Shown: one piece after another, positions 1-15,000 of the stretch
How the letters are laid out: each line of letters begins with the position of its first letter
Numbering within the stretch: position 1 is the stretch's first letter
DNA from: Lepisosteus oculatus
Taxonomy: Eukaryota > Chordata > Actinopteri > Semionotiformes > Lepisosteidae
NCBI RefSeq assembly: GCF_040954835.1
Contig: NC_090709.1
Span: 38,300,776 to 38,364,775, forward strand
Direction of reading: 5' to 3'
DNA length: 64,000 nucleotides
Translations under genes and position numbers: made by a program
The notes under the pieces: model-generated
Databases searched by the model: none
Told to the model about the DNA's origin: nothing
What the model saw: the letters and a program-made list of their open reading frames with translations, nothing else

Positions 1-1377
1 TCTGTGCCCGTTTCCTCGCAAACTAACTTTGGCCCAATTTTGCTTTTTTTCATAAGCCGCGCCTGTCGAAAAGTGGTCAAAAATCTCAATTTTCAAAACA
101 CACTTTCAACATGCTAAACCATCTCTTTTTGAACTGTTTTACGTTTTAAACCAGACAAGATGATACGTTGAGCTTAACTTCAGTGTAATTTACAATCCTA
201 GAGTGCTCACGGCACAAATCAAGGGCCTTTCAGAGGCAATTTCAGCAGAAGGTTACAAAATAAGAAATACTGAGCAAGGACAATGAGCTTGACACTAAAT
301 ACACTTAAAATATTGTAGTGCAACTACTTTCAGTGTGTCTTAGGAATCTGGAAGTCATTTGTGCATCTCACGGGGCAACTTTTTGAACGTGCCGTTTTCG
401 AAATGTTCCGAAGGGCTCAAGCTAGGGTTAGGGTTTTAACAACACCCAGACAATTTGTGATACATTTGCTGTGCTCCAGGATGCATGTGAAATGCAGGAA
501 GAGTGTTCTGTGCCCGTTTCCTCGCAAACTAAATTTGGCCCAATTTTGCTTTTTTTCATAAGCCGCGCGCCTGTCGAAAAGTGGTCAAAAATCTCAATTT
601 TCAAAACACACTTTCAACATGCTAAACCATCTCTTTTTGAACTGTTTTACGTTTTAAACCAGACAAAATGATACGTTGAGCTTAACTTCAGTGTAATTTA
701 CAATCCTAGAGTGCTCACGGCACAAATCAAGGGCCTTTCAGGGGCCATTTCAGCAGAAGGTTACAAAATAAGAAATACTGAGCAAGGACAATGAGCTTGA
801 CACTAAATACACTTAAAATATTGTAGTGCAACTACTTTCAGTGTGTCTTAGGAATCTGGAAGTCATTTGCGCATCTCACGGGGCAACTTTTTGAACGTGC
901 CGTTTTCGAAATGTTCCGAAGGGCTCAAGCTAGGGTTAGGGTTTTAACAACACCCAGACAATTTGTGATACATTTGCTGTGCTCCAGGATGCATGTGAAA
1001 TGCAGGAAGAGTGTTCTGTGCCCGTTTCCTCGCAAACTAAATTTGGCCCAATTTTCCTTTTTTTCATAAGCCGCGCGCCTGTCGAAAAGTGGTCAAAAAT
1101 CTCAATTTTCAAAACACACTTTCAACATGCTAAACCATCTCTTTTTGAACTGTTTTAACGTTTTAAACCAGACAAAATGATACGTTGAGCTTAACTTCAG
1201 TGTAATTCATAATCCTAGAGTACTCACGGCACAAATCAAAGGCCTTTCAGAGGCCATTTCAGCAGAAGGTTACAAAATAAGAAATACTGAGCAAGGACAA
1301 TGAGCTTGACACTAAATACACTTAAAATATTGTAGTGCAACTACTTTCAGTGTGTCTTAGGAATCTGGAAGTCATTT

Positions 1378-4300
1378 GTGCATCTCACGGGGCAACTTTT
1401 TGAACATTCCGTTTTCGAAATGTTTCGAAGGGCTCAACCTAGGGTTGGGGTTTTAACAACACCCAGACAATTTGTGATACATTTGCTGTGCTCCAGGATG
1501 CATGTGAAATGCAGGAAGAGTGTTCTGTGCCCGTTTCCTCGCAAACTAAATTTGGCCCAATTTTGCTTTTTTTCATAAGCCGCGCGCCTGTCGAAAAGTG
1601 GTCAAAAATCTCAATTTTCAAAACACACTTTCAACATGCTAAACCATCTCTTTTTGAACTGTTTTACGTTTTAAACCAGACAAAATGATACGTTGAGCTT
1701 AACTTCAGTGTAATTTACAATCCTAGAGTGCTCACGGCACAAATCAAGGGCCTTTCAGGGGCAATTTCAGCAGAAGGTTACAAAATAAGAAATACTGAGC
1801 AAGGACAATGAGCTTGACACTAAATACACTTAAAATATTGTAGTGCAACTACTTTCAGTGTGTCTTAGGAATCTGGAAGTCATTTGCGCATCTCACGGGG
1901 CAACTTTTTGAACGTGCCGTTTTCGAAATGTTCCGAAGGGCTCAAGCTAGGGTTAGGGTTTTAACAACACCCAGACAATTTGTGATACATTTGCTGTGCT
2001 CCAGGATGCATGTGAAATGCAGGAAGAGTGTTCTGTGCCCGTTTCCTCGCAAACTAAATTTGGCCCAATTTTCCTTTTTTTCATAAGCCGCGCGCCTGTC
2101 GAAAAGTGGTCAAAAATCTCAATTTTCAAAACACACTTTCAACATGCTAAACCATCTCTTTTTGAACTGTTTTAACGTTTTAAACCAGACAAAATGATAC
2201 GTTGAGCTTAACTTCAGTGTAATTCATAATCCTAGAGTACTCACGGCACAAATCAAAGGCCTTTCAGAGGCCATTTCAGCAGAAGGTTACAAAATAAGAA
2301 AAACTGAGCAAGGACAATGAGCTTGACACTAAATACACTTAAAATATTGTAGTGCAACTACTTTCAGTGTGTCTTAGGAATCTGGAAGTCATTTGCGCAT
2401 CTCACGGGGCAACTTTTTGAACGTGCCGTTTTCGAAATGTTCCGAAGGGCTCAAGCTAGGGTTAGGGTTTTAACAACACCCAGACAATTTGTGATACATT
2501 TGCTGTGCTCCAGGATGCATGTGAAATGCAGGAAGAGTGTTCTGTGCCCGTTTCCTCGCAAACTAAATTTGGCCCAATTTTCCTTTTTTTCATAAGCCGC
2601 GCGCCTGTCGAAAAGTGGTCAAAAATCTCAATTTTCAAAACACACTTTCAACATGCTAAACCATCTCTTTTTGAACTGTTTTAACGTTTTAAACCAGACA
2701 AAATGATACGTTGAGCTTAACTTCAGTGTAATTCATAATCCTAGAGTACTCACGGCACAAATCAAAGGCCTTTCAGAGGCCATATCAGCAGAAGGTTACA
2801 AAATAAGAAATACTGAGCAAGGACAATGAGCTTGACACTAAATACACTTAAAATATTGTAGTGCAACTACTTTCAGTGTGTCTTAGGAATCTGGAAGTCA
2901 TTTGTGCATCTCACGGGGCAACTTTTTGAACTTGCCGTTTTCGAAATGTTCCGAAGGGCTCAAGCTAGGGTTAGGGTTGGGGTTTTAACAACACCCAGAC
3001 AATTTGTGATACATTTGCTGTGCTCCAGGATGCATGTGAAATGCAGGAAGAGTGTTCTGTGCCCGTTTCCTCGCAAACTAAATTTAGCCCAATTTTGCTT
3101 TTTTTCATAAGCCGCGCGCCTGTCGAAAAGTGGTCAAAAATCTAAATTTTCAAAACACACTTTCAACATGCTAAACCATCTCTTTTTGAACTGTTTTACG
3201 TTTTAAACCAGACAAAATGATACGTTGAGCTTAACTTCAGTGTAATTTACAATCCTAGAGTGCTCACGGCACAAATCAAGGGCCTTTCAGGGGCAATTTC
3301 AGCAGAAGGTTACAAAATAAGAAATACTGAGCAAGGACAATGAGCTTGACACTAAATACACTCAAAATATTGTAGTGCAACTACTTTCAGTGTGTCTTAG
3401 GAATCTGGAAGTCATTTGTGCATCTCACGGGGCAACTTTTTGAACGTGCCGTTTTCGAAATGTTCCGAAGGGCTCAAGCTAGGGTTAGGGTTGGGGTTTT
3501 AACAACACCCAGACAATTTGTGATACATTTGCTGTGCTCCAGGATGCATGTGAAATGCAGGAAAAGTGTTCTGTGCCCGTTTCCTCGCAAACTAAATTTG
3601 GCCCAATTTTGCATTTTTTCATAAGCCGCGCGCCTGTCGAAAAGTGGTCAAAAATCTCAATTTTCAAAACACACTTTCAACATGCTAAACCATCTCTTTT
3701 TGAACTGTTTTACGTTTTAAACCAGTCAAAATGATACGTTGAGCTTAACTTCAGTGTAATTTACAATCCTAGAGTGCTCACGGCACAAATCAAGGGCCTT
3801 TCAGGGGCAATTTCACCAGAAGGTTACAAAATAAGAAATACTGAGCAAGGACAATGAGCTTGACACTAAATACACTTAAAATATTGTAGTGCAACTACTT
3901 TCAGTGTGTCTTAGGAATCTGGAAGTCATTTGTGCATCTCACGGGGCAACTTTTTGAACGTGCCGTTTTCGAAATGTTCCGAAGGGCTCAAGCTAGGGTT
4001 AGGGTTTTAACAACACCCAGACAATTTGTGATACATTTGCTGTGCTCCAGGATGCATGTGAAATGCAGGAAGAGTGTTCTGTGCCCGTTTCCTCGCAAAC
4101 TAACTTTGGCCCAATTTTGCTTTTTTTCATAAGCCGCGCCTGTCGAAAAGTGGTCAAAAATCTCAATTTTCAAAACACACTTTCAACATGCTAAACCATC
4201 TCTTTTTGAACTGTTTTACGTTTTAACCAGACAAGATGATACGTTGAGCTTAACTTCAGTGTAATTTACAATCCTAGAGTGCTCACGGCACAAATCAAGG

Positions 4301-7300
4301 GCCTTTCAGAGGCAATTTCAGCAGAAGGTTACAAAATAAGAAATACTGAGCAAGGACAATGAGCTTGACACTAAATACACTTAAAATATTGTAGTGCAAC
4401 TACTTTCAGTGTGTCTTAGGAATCTGGAAGTCATTTGTGCATCTCACGGGGCAACTTTTTGAACGTGCCGTTTTCGAAATGTTCCGAAGGGCTCAAGCTA
4501 GGGTTAGGGTTTTAACAACACCCAGACAATTTGTGATACATTTGCTGTGCTCCAGGATGCATGTGAAATGCAGGAAGAGTGTTCTGTGCCCGTTTCCTCG
4601 CAAACTAAATTTGGCCCAATTTTGCTTTTTTTCCATAAGCCGCGCGCCTGTCGAAAAGTGGTCAAAAATCTCAATTTTCAAAACACACTTTCAACATGCT
4701 AAACCATCTCTTTTTGAACTGTTTTACGTTTTAAACCAGACAAAATGATACGTTGAGCTTAACTTCAGTGTAATTTACAATCCTAGAGTGCTCACGGCAC
4801 AAATCAAGGGCCTTTCAGGGGCAATTTCAGCAGAAGGTTACAAAATAAGAAATACTGAGCAAGGACAATGAGCTTGACACTAAATACACTTAAAATATTG
4901 TAGTGCAACTACTTTCAGTGTGTCTTAGGAATCTGGAAGTCATTTGCGCATCTCACGGGGCAACTTTTTGAACGTGCCGTTTTCGAAATGTTCCGAAGGG
5001 CTCAAGCTAGGGTTAGGGTTTTAACAACACCCAGACAATTTGTGATACATTTGCTGTGCTCCAGGATGCATGTGAAATGCAGGAAGAGTGTTCTGTGCCC
5101 GTTTCCTCGCAAACTAAATTTGGCCCAATTTTCCTTTTTTTCCATAAGCCGCGCGCCTGTCGAAAAGTGGTCAAAAATCTCAATTTTCAAAACACACTTT
5201 CAACATGCTAAACCATCTCTTTTTGAACTGTTTTACGTTTTAAACCAGACAAAATGATACGTTGAGCTTAACTTCAGTGTAATTCATAATCCTAGAGTAC
5301 TCACGGCACAAATCAAAGGCCTTTCAGAGGCCATTTCAGCAGAAGGTTACAAAATAAGAAATACTGAGCAAGGACAATGAGCTTGACACTAAATACACTT
5401 AAAATATTGTAGTGCAACTACTTTCAGTGTGTCTTAGGAATCTGGAAGTCATTTGTGCATCTCACGGGGCAACTTTTTGAACGTGCCGTTTTCGAAATGT
5501 TCCGAAGGGCTCAAGCTAGGGTTAGGGTTTTAACAACACCCAGACAATTTGTGATACATTTGCTGTGCTCCAGGATGCATGTGAAATGCAGGAAGAGTGT
5601 TCTGTGCCCGTTTCCTCGCAAACTAACTTTGGCCCAATTTTGCTTTTTTTCATAAGCCGCGCCTGTCGAAAAGTGGTCAAAAATCTCAATTTTCAAAACA
5701 CACTTTCAACATGCTAAACCATCTCTTTTTGAACTGTTTTACGTTTTAAACCAGACAAAATGATACGTTGAGCTTAACTTCAGTGTAATTTACAATCCTA
5801 GAGTGCTCACGGCACAAATCAAGGGCCTTTCAGGGGCAATTTCAGCAGAAGGTTACAAAATAAGAAATACTGAGCAAGGACAATGAGCTTGACACTAAAT
5901 ACACTTAAAATATTGTAGTGCAACTACTTTCAGTGTGTCTTAGGAATCTGGAAGTCATTTGCGCATCTCACGGGGCAACTTTTTGAACGTGCCGTTTTCG
6001 AAATGTTCCGAAGGGCTCAAGCTAGGGTTAGGGTTTTAACAACACCCAGACAATTTGTGATACATTTGCTGTGCTCCAGGATGCATGTGAAATGCAGGAA
6101 GAGTGTTCTGTGCCCGTTTCCTCGCAAACTAAATTTGGCCCAATTTTGCTTTTTTTCATAAGCCGCGCGCGCCTGTCGAAAAGTGGTCAAAAATCTCAAT
6201 TTTCAAAACACACTTTCAACATGCTAAACCATCTCTTTTTGAACTGTTTTAACGTTTTAAACCAGACAAAATGATACGTTGAGCTTAACTTCAGTGTAAT
6301 TCATAATCCTAGAGTACTCACGGCACAAATCAAAGGCCTTTCAGAGGCCATTTCAGCAGAAGGTTACAAAATAAGAAATACTGAGCAAGGACAATGAGCT
6401 TGACACTAAATACACTTAAAATATTGTAGTGCAACTACTTTCAGTGTGTCTTAGGAATCTGGAAGTCATTTGTGCATCTCACGGGGCAACTTTTTGAACA
6501 TGCCGTTTTCGAAATGTTCCGAAGGGCTCAACCTAGGGTTGGGGTTTTAACAACACCCAGACAATTTGTGATACATTTGCTGTGCTCCAGGATGCATGTG
6601 AAATGCAGGAAGAGTGTTCTGTGCCCGTTTCCTCGCAAACTAAATTTGGCCCAATTTTGCTTTTTTTCATAAGCCGCGCGCCTGTCGAAAAGTGGTCAAA
6701 AATCTCAATTTTCAAAACACACTTTCAACATGCTAAACCATCTCTTTTTGAACTGTTTTACGTTTTAAACCAGACAAAATGATACGTTGAGCTTAACTTC
6801 AGTGTAATTTACAATCCTAGAGTGCTCACGGCACAAATCAAGGGCCTTTCAGGGGCAATTTCAGCAGAAGGTTACAAAATAAGAAATACTGAGCAAGGAC
6901 AATGAGCTTGACACTAAATACACTTAAAATATTGTAGTGCAACTACTTTCAGTGTGTCTTAGGAATCTGGAAGTCATTTGCGCATCTCACGGGGCAACTT
7001 TTTGAACGTGCCGTTTTCGAAATGTTCCGAAGGGCTCAAGCTAGGGTTAGGGTTTTAACAACACCCAGACAATTTGTGATACATTTGCTGTGCTCCAGGA
7101 TGCATGTGAAATGCAGGAAGAGTGTTCTGTGCCCGTTTCCTCGCAAACTAAATTTGGCCCAATTTTCCTTTTTTTCATAAGCCGCGCGCCTGTCGAAAAG
7201 TGGTCAAAAATCTCAATTTTCAAAACACACTTTCAACATGCTAAACCATCTCTTTTTGAACTGTTTTAACGTTTTAAACCAGACAAAATGATACGTTGAG

Positions 7301-9024
7301 CTTAACTTCAGTGTAATTCATAATCCTAGAGTACTCACGGCACAAATCAAAGGCCTTTCAGAGGCCATTTCAGCAGAAGGTTACAAAATAAGAAATACTG
7401 AGCAAGGACAATGAGCTTGACACTAAATACACTTAAAATATTGTAGTGCAACTACTTTCAGTGTGTCTTAGGAATCTGGAAGTCATTTGTGCATCTCACG
7501 GGGCAACTTTTTGAACATGCCGTTTTCGAAATGTTCCGAAGGGCTCAACCTAGGGTTGGGGTTTTAACAACACCCAGACAATTTGTGATACATTTGCTGT
7601 GCTCCAGGATGCATGTGAAATGCAGGAAGAGTGTTCTGTGCCCGTTTCCTCGCAAACTAAATTTGGCCCAATTTTGCTTTTTTTCATAAGCCGCGCGCCT
7701 GTCGAAAAGTGGTCAAAAATCTCAATTTTCAAAACACACTTTCAACATGCTAAACCATCTCTTTTTGAACTGTTTTACGTTTTAAACCAGACAAGATGAT
7801 ACGTTGAGCTTAACTTCAGTGTAATTTACAATCCTAGAGTGCTCACGGCACAAATCAAGGGCCTTTCAGAGGCAATTTCAGCAGAAGGTTACAAAATAAG
7901 AAATACTGAGCAAGGACAATGAGCTTGACACTAAATACACTTAAAATATTGTAGTGCAACTACTTTCAGTGTGTCTTAGGAATCTGGAAGTCATTTGTGC
8001 ATCTCACGGGGCAACTTTTTGAACGTGCCGTTTTCGAAATGTTCCGAAGGGCTCAAGCTAGGGTTAGGGTTGGGGTTTTAACAACACCCAGACAATTTGT
8101 GATACATTTGCTGTGCTCCAGGATGCATGTGAAATGCAGGAAGAGTGTTCTGTGCCCGTTTCCTCGCAAACTAAATTTAGCCCAATTTTGCTTTTTTTCA
8201 TAAGCCGCGCGCCTGTCGAAAAGTGGTCAAAAATCTAAATTTTCAAAACACACTTTCAACATGCTAAACCATCTCTTTTTGAACTGTTTTACGTTTTAAA
8301 CCAGACAAAATGATACGTTGAGCTTAACTTCAGTGTAATTTACAATCCTAGAGTGCTCACGGCACAAATCAAGGGCCTTTCAGGGGCAATTTCAGCAGAA
8401 GGTTACAAAATAAGAAATACTGAGCAAGGACAATGAGCTTGACACTAAATACACTCAAAATATTGTAGTGCAACTACTTTCAGTGTGTCTTAGGAATCTG
8501 GAAGTCATTTGTGCATCTCACGGGGCAACTTTTTGAACGTGCCGTTTTCGAAATGTTCCGAAGGGCTCAAGCTAGGGTTAGGGTTGGGGTTTTAACAACA
8601 CCTAGACAATTTGTGATACATTTGCTGTGCTCCAGGATGCATGTGAAATGCAGGAAAAGTGTTCTGTGCCCGTTTCCTCGCAAACTAAATTTGGCCCAAT
8701 TTTGCATTTTTTCATAAGCCGCGCGCCTGTCGAAAAGTGGTCAAAAATCTCAATTTTCAAAACACACTTTCAACATGCTAAACCATCTCTTTTTGAACTG
8801 TTTTACGTTTTAAACCAGTCAAAATGATACGTTGAGCTTAACTTCAGTGTAATTTACAATCCTAGAGTGCTCACGGCACAAATCAAGGGCCTTTCAGGGG
8901 CAATTTCACCAGAAGGTTACAAAATAAGAAATACTGAGCAAGGACAATGAGCTTGACACTAAATACACTTAAAATATTGTAGTGCAACTACTTTCAGTGT
9001 GTCTTAGGAATCTGGAAGTCATTT
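1378..9024 (+). repeat. Higher-order repeat, about 5.09 kb (10 monomers)
   Basis: Monomers with private variants recur ten copies later. The 1378 copy (CCTAGGGTTGGGG, one hexamer short) matches 6472, 5094 bp away. The 2904 copy (ATTTAGCCC and TCTAAATTTT) matches 7997, 5093 bp away. The 3418 copy (GCATTTTTTC) matches 8511, 5093 bp away. The copies at 1886 and 6981 also share one variant set (TTTTCC, TTTTAACG, ATTCATAAT). The agreement is incomplete: 2395 does not match 7489, and 3932 does not match 9025. The order is therefore partly eroded or converted. Confidence 0.7.
3418..3931 (+). repeat. Representative 514-bp satellite monomer
   Basis: A full copy, useful as a reference unit. In order it holds the start motif TGCATCTCACGGGGCAAC, a short TTCGAA-containing segment, the telomere-like stretch at about 3480-3497, a GC-richer segment with CCGCGCGCC near 3626, and an AT-rich second half with ACACTTAAAATATT-like sequence (ACACTCAAAATATT in this copy). 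It shares private variants (GCATTTTTTC, CCAGTCAAAATG) with the copy at 8511, which marks the two as related within a longer period. Confidence 0.9.
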
Positions 9025-12000
9025 GTGCATCTCACGGGGCAACTTTTTGAACGTGCCGTTTTCGAAATGTTCCGAAGGGCTCAAGCTAGGGTTAGGGTTG
9101 GGGTTTTAACAACACCTAGACAATTTGTGATACATTTGCTGCGCTCCAGGATGCATGTGAAATGCAGGAAAAGTGTTCTGTGCCCGTTTCCACGCAAACG
9201 AAATTTGGCCCAATTTTGCTTTTTTTCCATAAGCCGCACGCCTGTCGAAAAGTGGTCAAAAATCTCAATTTTCAAAACACACTTTCAACATGCTAAACCA
9301 TCTCTTTTTGAACTGTTTTAACGTTTTAAACCAGACAAAATGATACGTTGAGCTTAACTTCAGTGTAATTTACAATCCTAGAGTGCTCACGGCACAAATC
9401 AAGGGCCTTTCAGGGGCAATTTCACCAGAAGGTTTCAAAATAAGAAATACTGAGCAAGGACAATGAGCTTGACACTAAATACACTCAACATATTGTAGTG
9501 CAACTACTTTCAGTGTGTCTTAGGAATCTGGAAGTCATTTGTGCATCTCACGGGGCAACTTTTTGAACGTGCCGTTTTCGAAATGTTCCGAAGGGCTCAA
9601 GCTAGGGTTAGGGTTGGGGTTTTAACAACACCTAGACAATTTGTGATACATTTGCTGTGCTCCAGGATGCATGTGAAATGCAGGAAGAGTGTTCTGTGCC
9701 CGTTTCCTCGCAAACTAAATTTGGCCCAATTTTGCTTTTTTTCATAAGCCGCGCGCCTGTCGAAAAGTGGTCAAAAATCTCAATTTTCAAAACACACTTT
9801 CAACATGCTAAACCATCTCTTTTTGAACTGTTTTACGTTTTAAACCAGACAAGATGATACGTTGAGCTTAACTTCAGTGTAATTTACAATCCTAGAGTGC
9901 TCACGGCACAAATCAAGGGCCTTTCAGAGGCAATTTCAGCAGAAGGTTACAAAATAAGAAATACTGAGCAAGGACAATGAGCTTGACACTAAATACACTT
10001 AAAATATTGTAGTGCAACTACTTTCAGTGTGTCTTAGGAATCTGGAAGTCATTTGTGCATCTCACGGGGCAACTTTTTGAACGTGCCGTTTTCGAAATGT
10101 TCCGAAGGGCTCAAGCTAGGGTTAGGGTTGGGGTTTTAACAACACCCAGACAATTTGTGATACATTTGCTGTGCTCCAGGATGCATGTGAAATGCAGGAA
10201 AAGTGTTCTGTGCCCGTTTCCTCGCAAACGAAATTTGGCCCAATTTTGCTTTTTTTCATAAGCCGCGCGCCTGTCGAAAAGTGGTCAAAAATCTCAATTT
10301 TCAAAACACACTTTCAACATGCTAAACCATCTCTTTTTGAACTGTTTTACGTTTTAAACCAGACAAAATGATACGTTGAGCTTAACTTCAGTGTAATTTA
10401 CAATCCTAGAGTGCTCACGGCACAAATCAAGGGCCTTTCAGGGGCAATTTCAGCAGAAGGTTACAAAATAAGAAATACTGAGCAAGGACAATGAGTTTGA
10501 CACTAAATACACTTAAAATATTGTAGTGCAACTACTTTCAGTGTGTCTTAGGAATCTGGAAGTCATTTGCGCATCTCACGGGGCAACTTTTTGAACGTGC
10601 CGTTTTCGAAATGTTCCGAAGGGCTCAAGCTAGGGTTAGGGTTGGGGTTTTAACAACACCTAGACAATTTGTGATACATTTGCTGTGCTCCAGGATGCAT
10701 GTGAAATGCAGGAAAAGTGTTCTGTGCCCGTTTCCACGCAAACTAAATTTGGCCCAATTTTGCTTTTTTTCATAAGCCGCGCGCCTGTCGAAAAGTGGTC
10801 AAAAATCTCAATTTTCAAAACACACTTTCAACATGCTAAACCATCTCTTTTTGAACTGTTTTACGTTTTAAACCAGACAAAATGATACGTTGAGCTTAAC
10901 TTCAGTGTAATTTACAATCCTAGAGTGCTCACGGCACAAATCAAGGGCCTTTCAGGGGCAATTTCAGCAGAAGGTTACAAAATAAGAAATACTGAGCAAG
11001 GACAATGAGCTTGACACTAAATACACTTAAAATATTGTAGTGCAACTACTTTCAGTGTGTCTTAGGAATCTGGAAGTCATTTGTGCATCTCACGGGGCAA
11101 CTTTTTGAACGTGCCGTTTTCGAAATGTTCCGAAGGGCTCAACCTAGGGTTAGGGTTGGGGTTTTAACAACACCCAGACAATTTGTGATACATTTGCTGT
11201 GCTCCAGGATGCATGTGAAATGCAGGAAGAGTGTTCTGTGCCCGTTTCCTCACAAACTAAATTTGGCCCAATTTTGCTTTTTTTCATAAGCCGCGCGCCT
11301 GTCGAAAAGTGGTCAAAAATCTCAATTTTCAAAACACACTTTCAACATGCTAAACCATCTCTTTTTGAACTGTTTTAACGTTTTAAACCAGACAAAATGA
11401 TACGTTGAGCTTAACTTCAGTGTAATTTACAATCCTAGAGTACTCACGGCACAAATCAAAGGCCTTTCAGAGGCCATTTCAGCAGAAGGTTACAAAATAA
11501 GAAATACTGAGCAAGGACAATGAGCTTGACACTAAATACACTTAAAATATTGTAGTGCAACTACTTTCAGTGTGTCTTAGGAATCTGGAAGTCATTTGTG
11601 CATCTCACGGGGCAACTTTTTGAACGTGCCGTTTTCGAAATGTTCCGAAGGGCTCAAGCTAGGGTTAGGGTTGGGGTTTTAACAACACCTAGACAATTTG
11701 TGATACCTTTGCTGTGCTCCAGGATGCATGTGAAATGCAGGAAAAGTGTTCTGTGCCCGTTTCCTCGCAAACGAAATTTGGCCCAATTTTGCTTTTTTTC
11801 ATAAGCCGCGCGCCTGTCGAAAAGTGGTCAAAAATCTCAATTTTCAAAACACACTTTCAACATGCTAAACCATCTCTTTTTGAACTGTTTTAACGTTTTA
11901 AACCAGACAAAATGATACGTTGAGCTTAACTTCAGTGTAATTTACAATCCTAGAGTGCTCACGGCACAAATCAAGGTCCTTTCAGGGGCAATTTCACCAG

Positions 12001-15000
12001 AAGGTTACAAAATAAGAAATACTGAGCAAGGACAATGAGCTTGACACTAAATACACTCAACATATTGTAGTGCAACTACTTTCAGTGTGTCTTAGGAATC
12101 TGGAAGTCATTTGTGCATCTCACGGGGCAACTTTTTGAATGTGCCGTTTTCGAAATGTTCCGAAGGGCTCAAGCTAGGGTTAGGGTTGGGGTTTTAACAA
12201 CACCCAGACAATTTGTGATACATTTGCTGTGCTCCAGGATGCATGTGAAATGCAGGAAGAGTGTTCTGTGCCCGTTTCCTCGCAAACGAAATTTGGCCCA
12301 ATTTTGCTTTTTTTCCATAAGCCGCGCGCCTGTCGAAAAGTGGTCAAAAATCTCAATTTTCAAAACACACTTTCAACATGCTAAACCATCTCTTTTTGAA
12401 CTGTTTTACGTTTTAAACCAGACAAAATGATACGTTGAGCTTAACTTCAGTGTAATTTACAATCCTAGAGTGCTCACGGCACAAATCAAGGGCCTTTCAG
12501 GGGCAATTTCAGCAGAAGGTTACAAAATAAGAAATACTGAGCAAGGACAATGAGCTTGACACTAAATACACTTAAAATATTGTAGTGCAACTACTTTCAG
12601 TGTGTCTTAGGAATCTGGAAGTCATTTGTGCATCTCACGGGGCAACTTTTTGAACGTGCCGTTTTCGAAATGTTCCGAAGGGCTCAAGCTAGGGTTAGGG
12701 TTGGGGTTTTAACAACACCTAGACAATTTGTGATACATTTGCTGCGCTCCAGGATGCATGTGAAATGCAGGAAAAGTGTTCTGTGCCCGTTTCCTCGCAA
12801 ACTAAATTTGGCCCAATTTTGCTTTTTTTCATAAGCCGCGCGCCTGTCGAAAAGTGGTCAAAAATCTCAATTTTCAAAACACACTTTCAACATGCTAAAC
12901 CATCTCTTTTTGAACTGTTTTACGTTTTAAACCAGACAAAATGATACGTTGAGCTTAACTTCAGTGTAATTTACAATCCTAGAGTGCTCACGGCACAAAT
13001 CAAGGGCCTTTCAGGGGCAATTTCAGCAGAAGGTTACAAAATAGGAAATACTGAGCAAGGACAATGAGCTTGACACTAAATACACTTAAAATATTGTAGT
13101 GCAACTACTTTCAGTGTGTCTTAGGAATCTGGAAGTCATTTGTGCATCTCACGGGGCAACTTTTTGAACGTGCCGTTTTCGAAATGTTCCGAAGGGCTCA
13201 AGCTAGGGTTAGGGTTGGGGTTTTAACAACACCTAGACAATTTGTGATACATTTGCTGTGCTCCAGGATGCATGTGAAATGCAGGAAAAGTGTTCTGTGC
13301 CCGTTTCCTCGCAAACTAAATTTGGCCCAATTTTGCTTTTTTTCATAAGCCGCGCGCCTGTCGAAAAGTGGTCAAAAATCTCAATTTTCAAAACACACTT
13401 TCAACATGCTAAACCATCTCTTTTTGAACTGTTTTAACGTTTTAAACCAGACAAAATGATACGTTGAGCTTAACTTCAGTGTAATTTACAATCCTAGAGT
13501 GCTCACGGCACAAATCAAGGGCCTTTCAGGGGCAATTTCAGCAGAAGGTTACAAAATAAGAAATACTGAGCAAGGACAATGAGCTTGACACTAAATACAC
13601 TTAAAATATTGTAGTGCAACTACTTTCAGTGTGTCTTAGGAATCCGGAAGTCATTTGTGCATCTCACGGGGCAACTTTTTGAACGTGCCGTTTTCGAAAT
13701 GTTCCGAAGGGCTCAAGCTAGGGTTAGGGTTGGGGTTTTAACAACACCTAGACAATTTGTGATACATTTGCTGTGCTCCAGGATGCATGTGAAATGCAGG
13801 AAAAGTGTTCTGTGCCCGTTTCCTCGCAAACGAAATTTGGCCCAATTTTGCTTTTTTTCATAAGCCGCGCGCCTGTCGAAAAGTGGTCAAAAATCTCAAT
13901 TTTCAAAACACACTTTCAACATGCTAAACCATCTCTTTTTGAACTGTTTTACGTTTTAAACCAGACAAAATGATACGTTGAGCTTAACTTCAGTGTAATT
14001 TACAATCCTAGAGTGCTCACGGCACAAATCAAGGGCCTTTCAGGGGCAATTTCAGCAGAAGGTTACAAAATAAGAAATACTGAGCAAGGACAATGAGCTT
14101 GACACTAAATACACTTAAAATATTGTAGTGCAACTACTTTCAGTGTGTCTTAGGAATCTGGAAGTCATTTGTGCATCTCACGGGGCAACTTTTTGAACGT
14201 GCCGTATTCGAAATGTTCCGAAGGGCTCAAGCTAGGGTTAGGGTTTTAACAACACCCAGACAATTTGTGATACATTTGCTGTGCTCCAGGATGCATGTGA
14301 AATGCAGGAAGAGTGTTCTGTGCCCGTTTCCTCGCAAACTAAATTTGGCCCAATTTTCCTTTTTTTCATAAGCCGTGCGCCTGTCGAAAAGTGGTCAAAA
14401 ATCTCAATTTTCAAAACACACTTTCAACATGCTAAACCATCTCTTTTTGAACTGTTTTACGTTTTAAACCAGACAAGATGATACGTTGAGCTTAACTTCA
14501 GTGTAATTTACAATCCTAGAGTGCTCACGGCACAAATCAAGGGCCTTTCAGGGGCAATTTCAGCAGAAGGTTACAAAATAAGAAATACTGAGCAAGGACA
14601 ATGAGCTTGACACTAAATACACTTAAAATATTGTAGTGCAACTACTTCCAGTGTGTCTTAGGAATCTGGAAGTCATTTGTGCATCTCACGAGGCAACTTT
14701 TTGAACGTGCCGTTTTCGAAATGTTCCGAAGGGCTCAAGCTAGGGTTAGGGTTGGGGTTTTAACAACACCTAGACAATTTGTGATACATTTGCTGTGCTC
14801 CAGGATGCATGTGAAATGCAGGAAGAGTGTTCTGTGCCCGTTTCCTCGCAAACTAAATTTGGCCCAATTTTGCTTTTTTTCATAAGCCGCGCGCCTGTCG
14901 AAAAGTGGTCAAAAATCTCAATTTTCAAAACACACTTTCAACATGCTAAACCATCTCTTTTTGAACTGTTTTAATGTTTTAAACCAGACAAAATGATACG

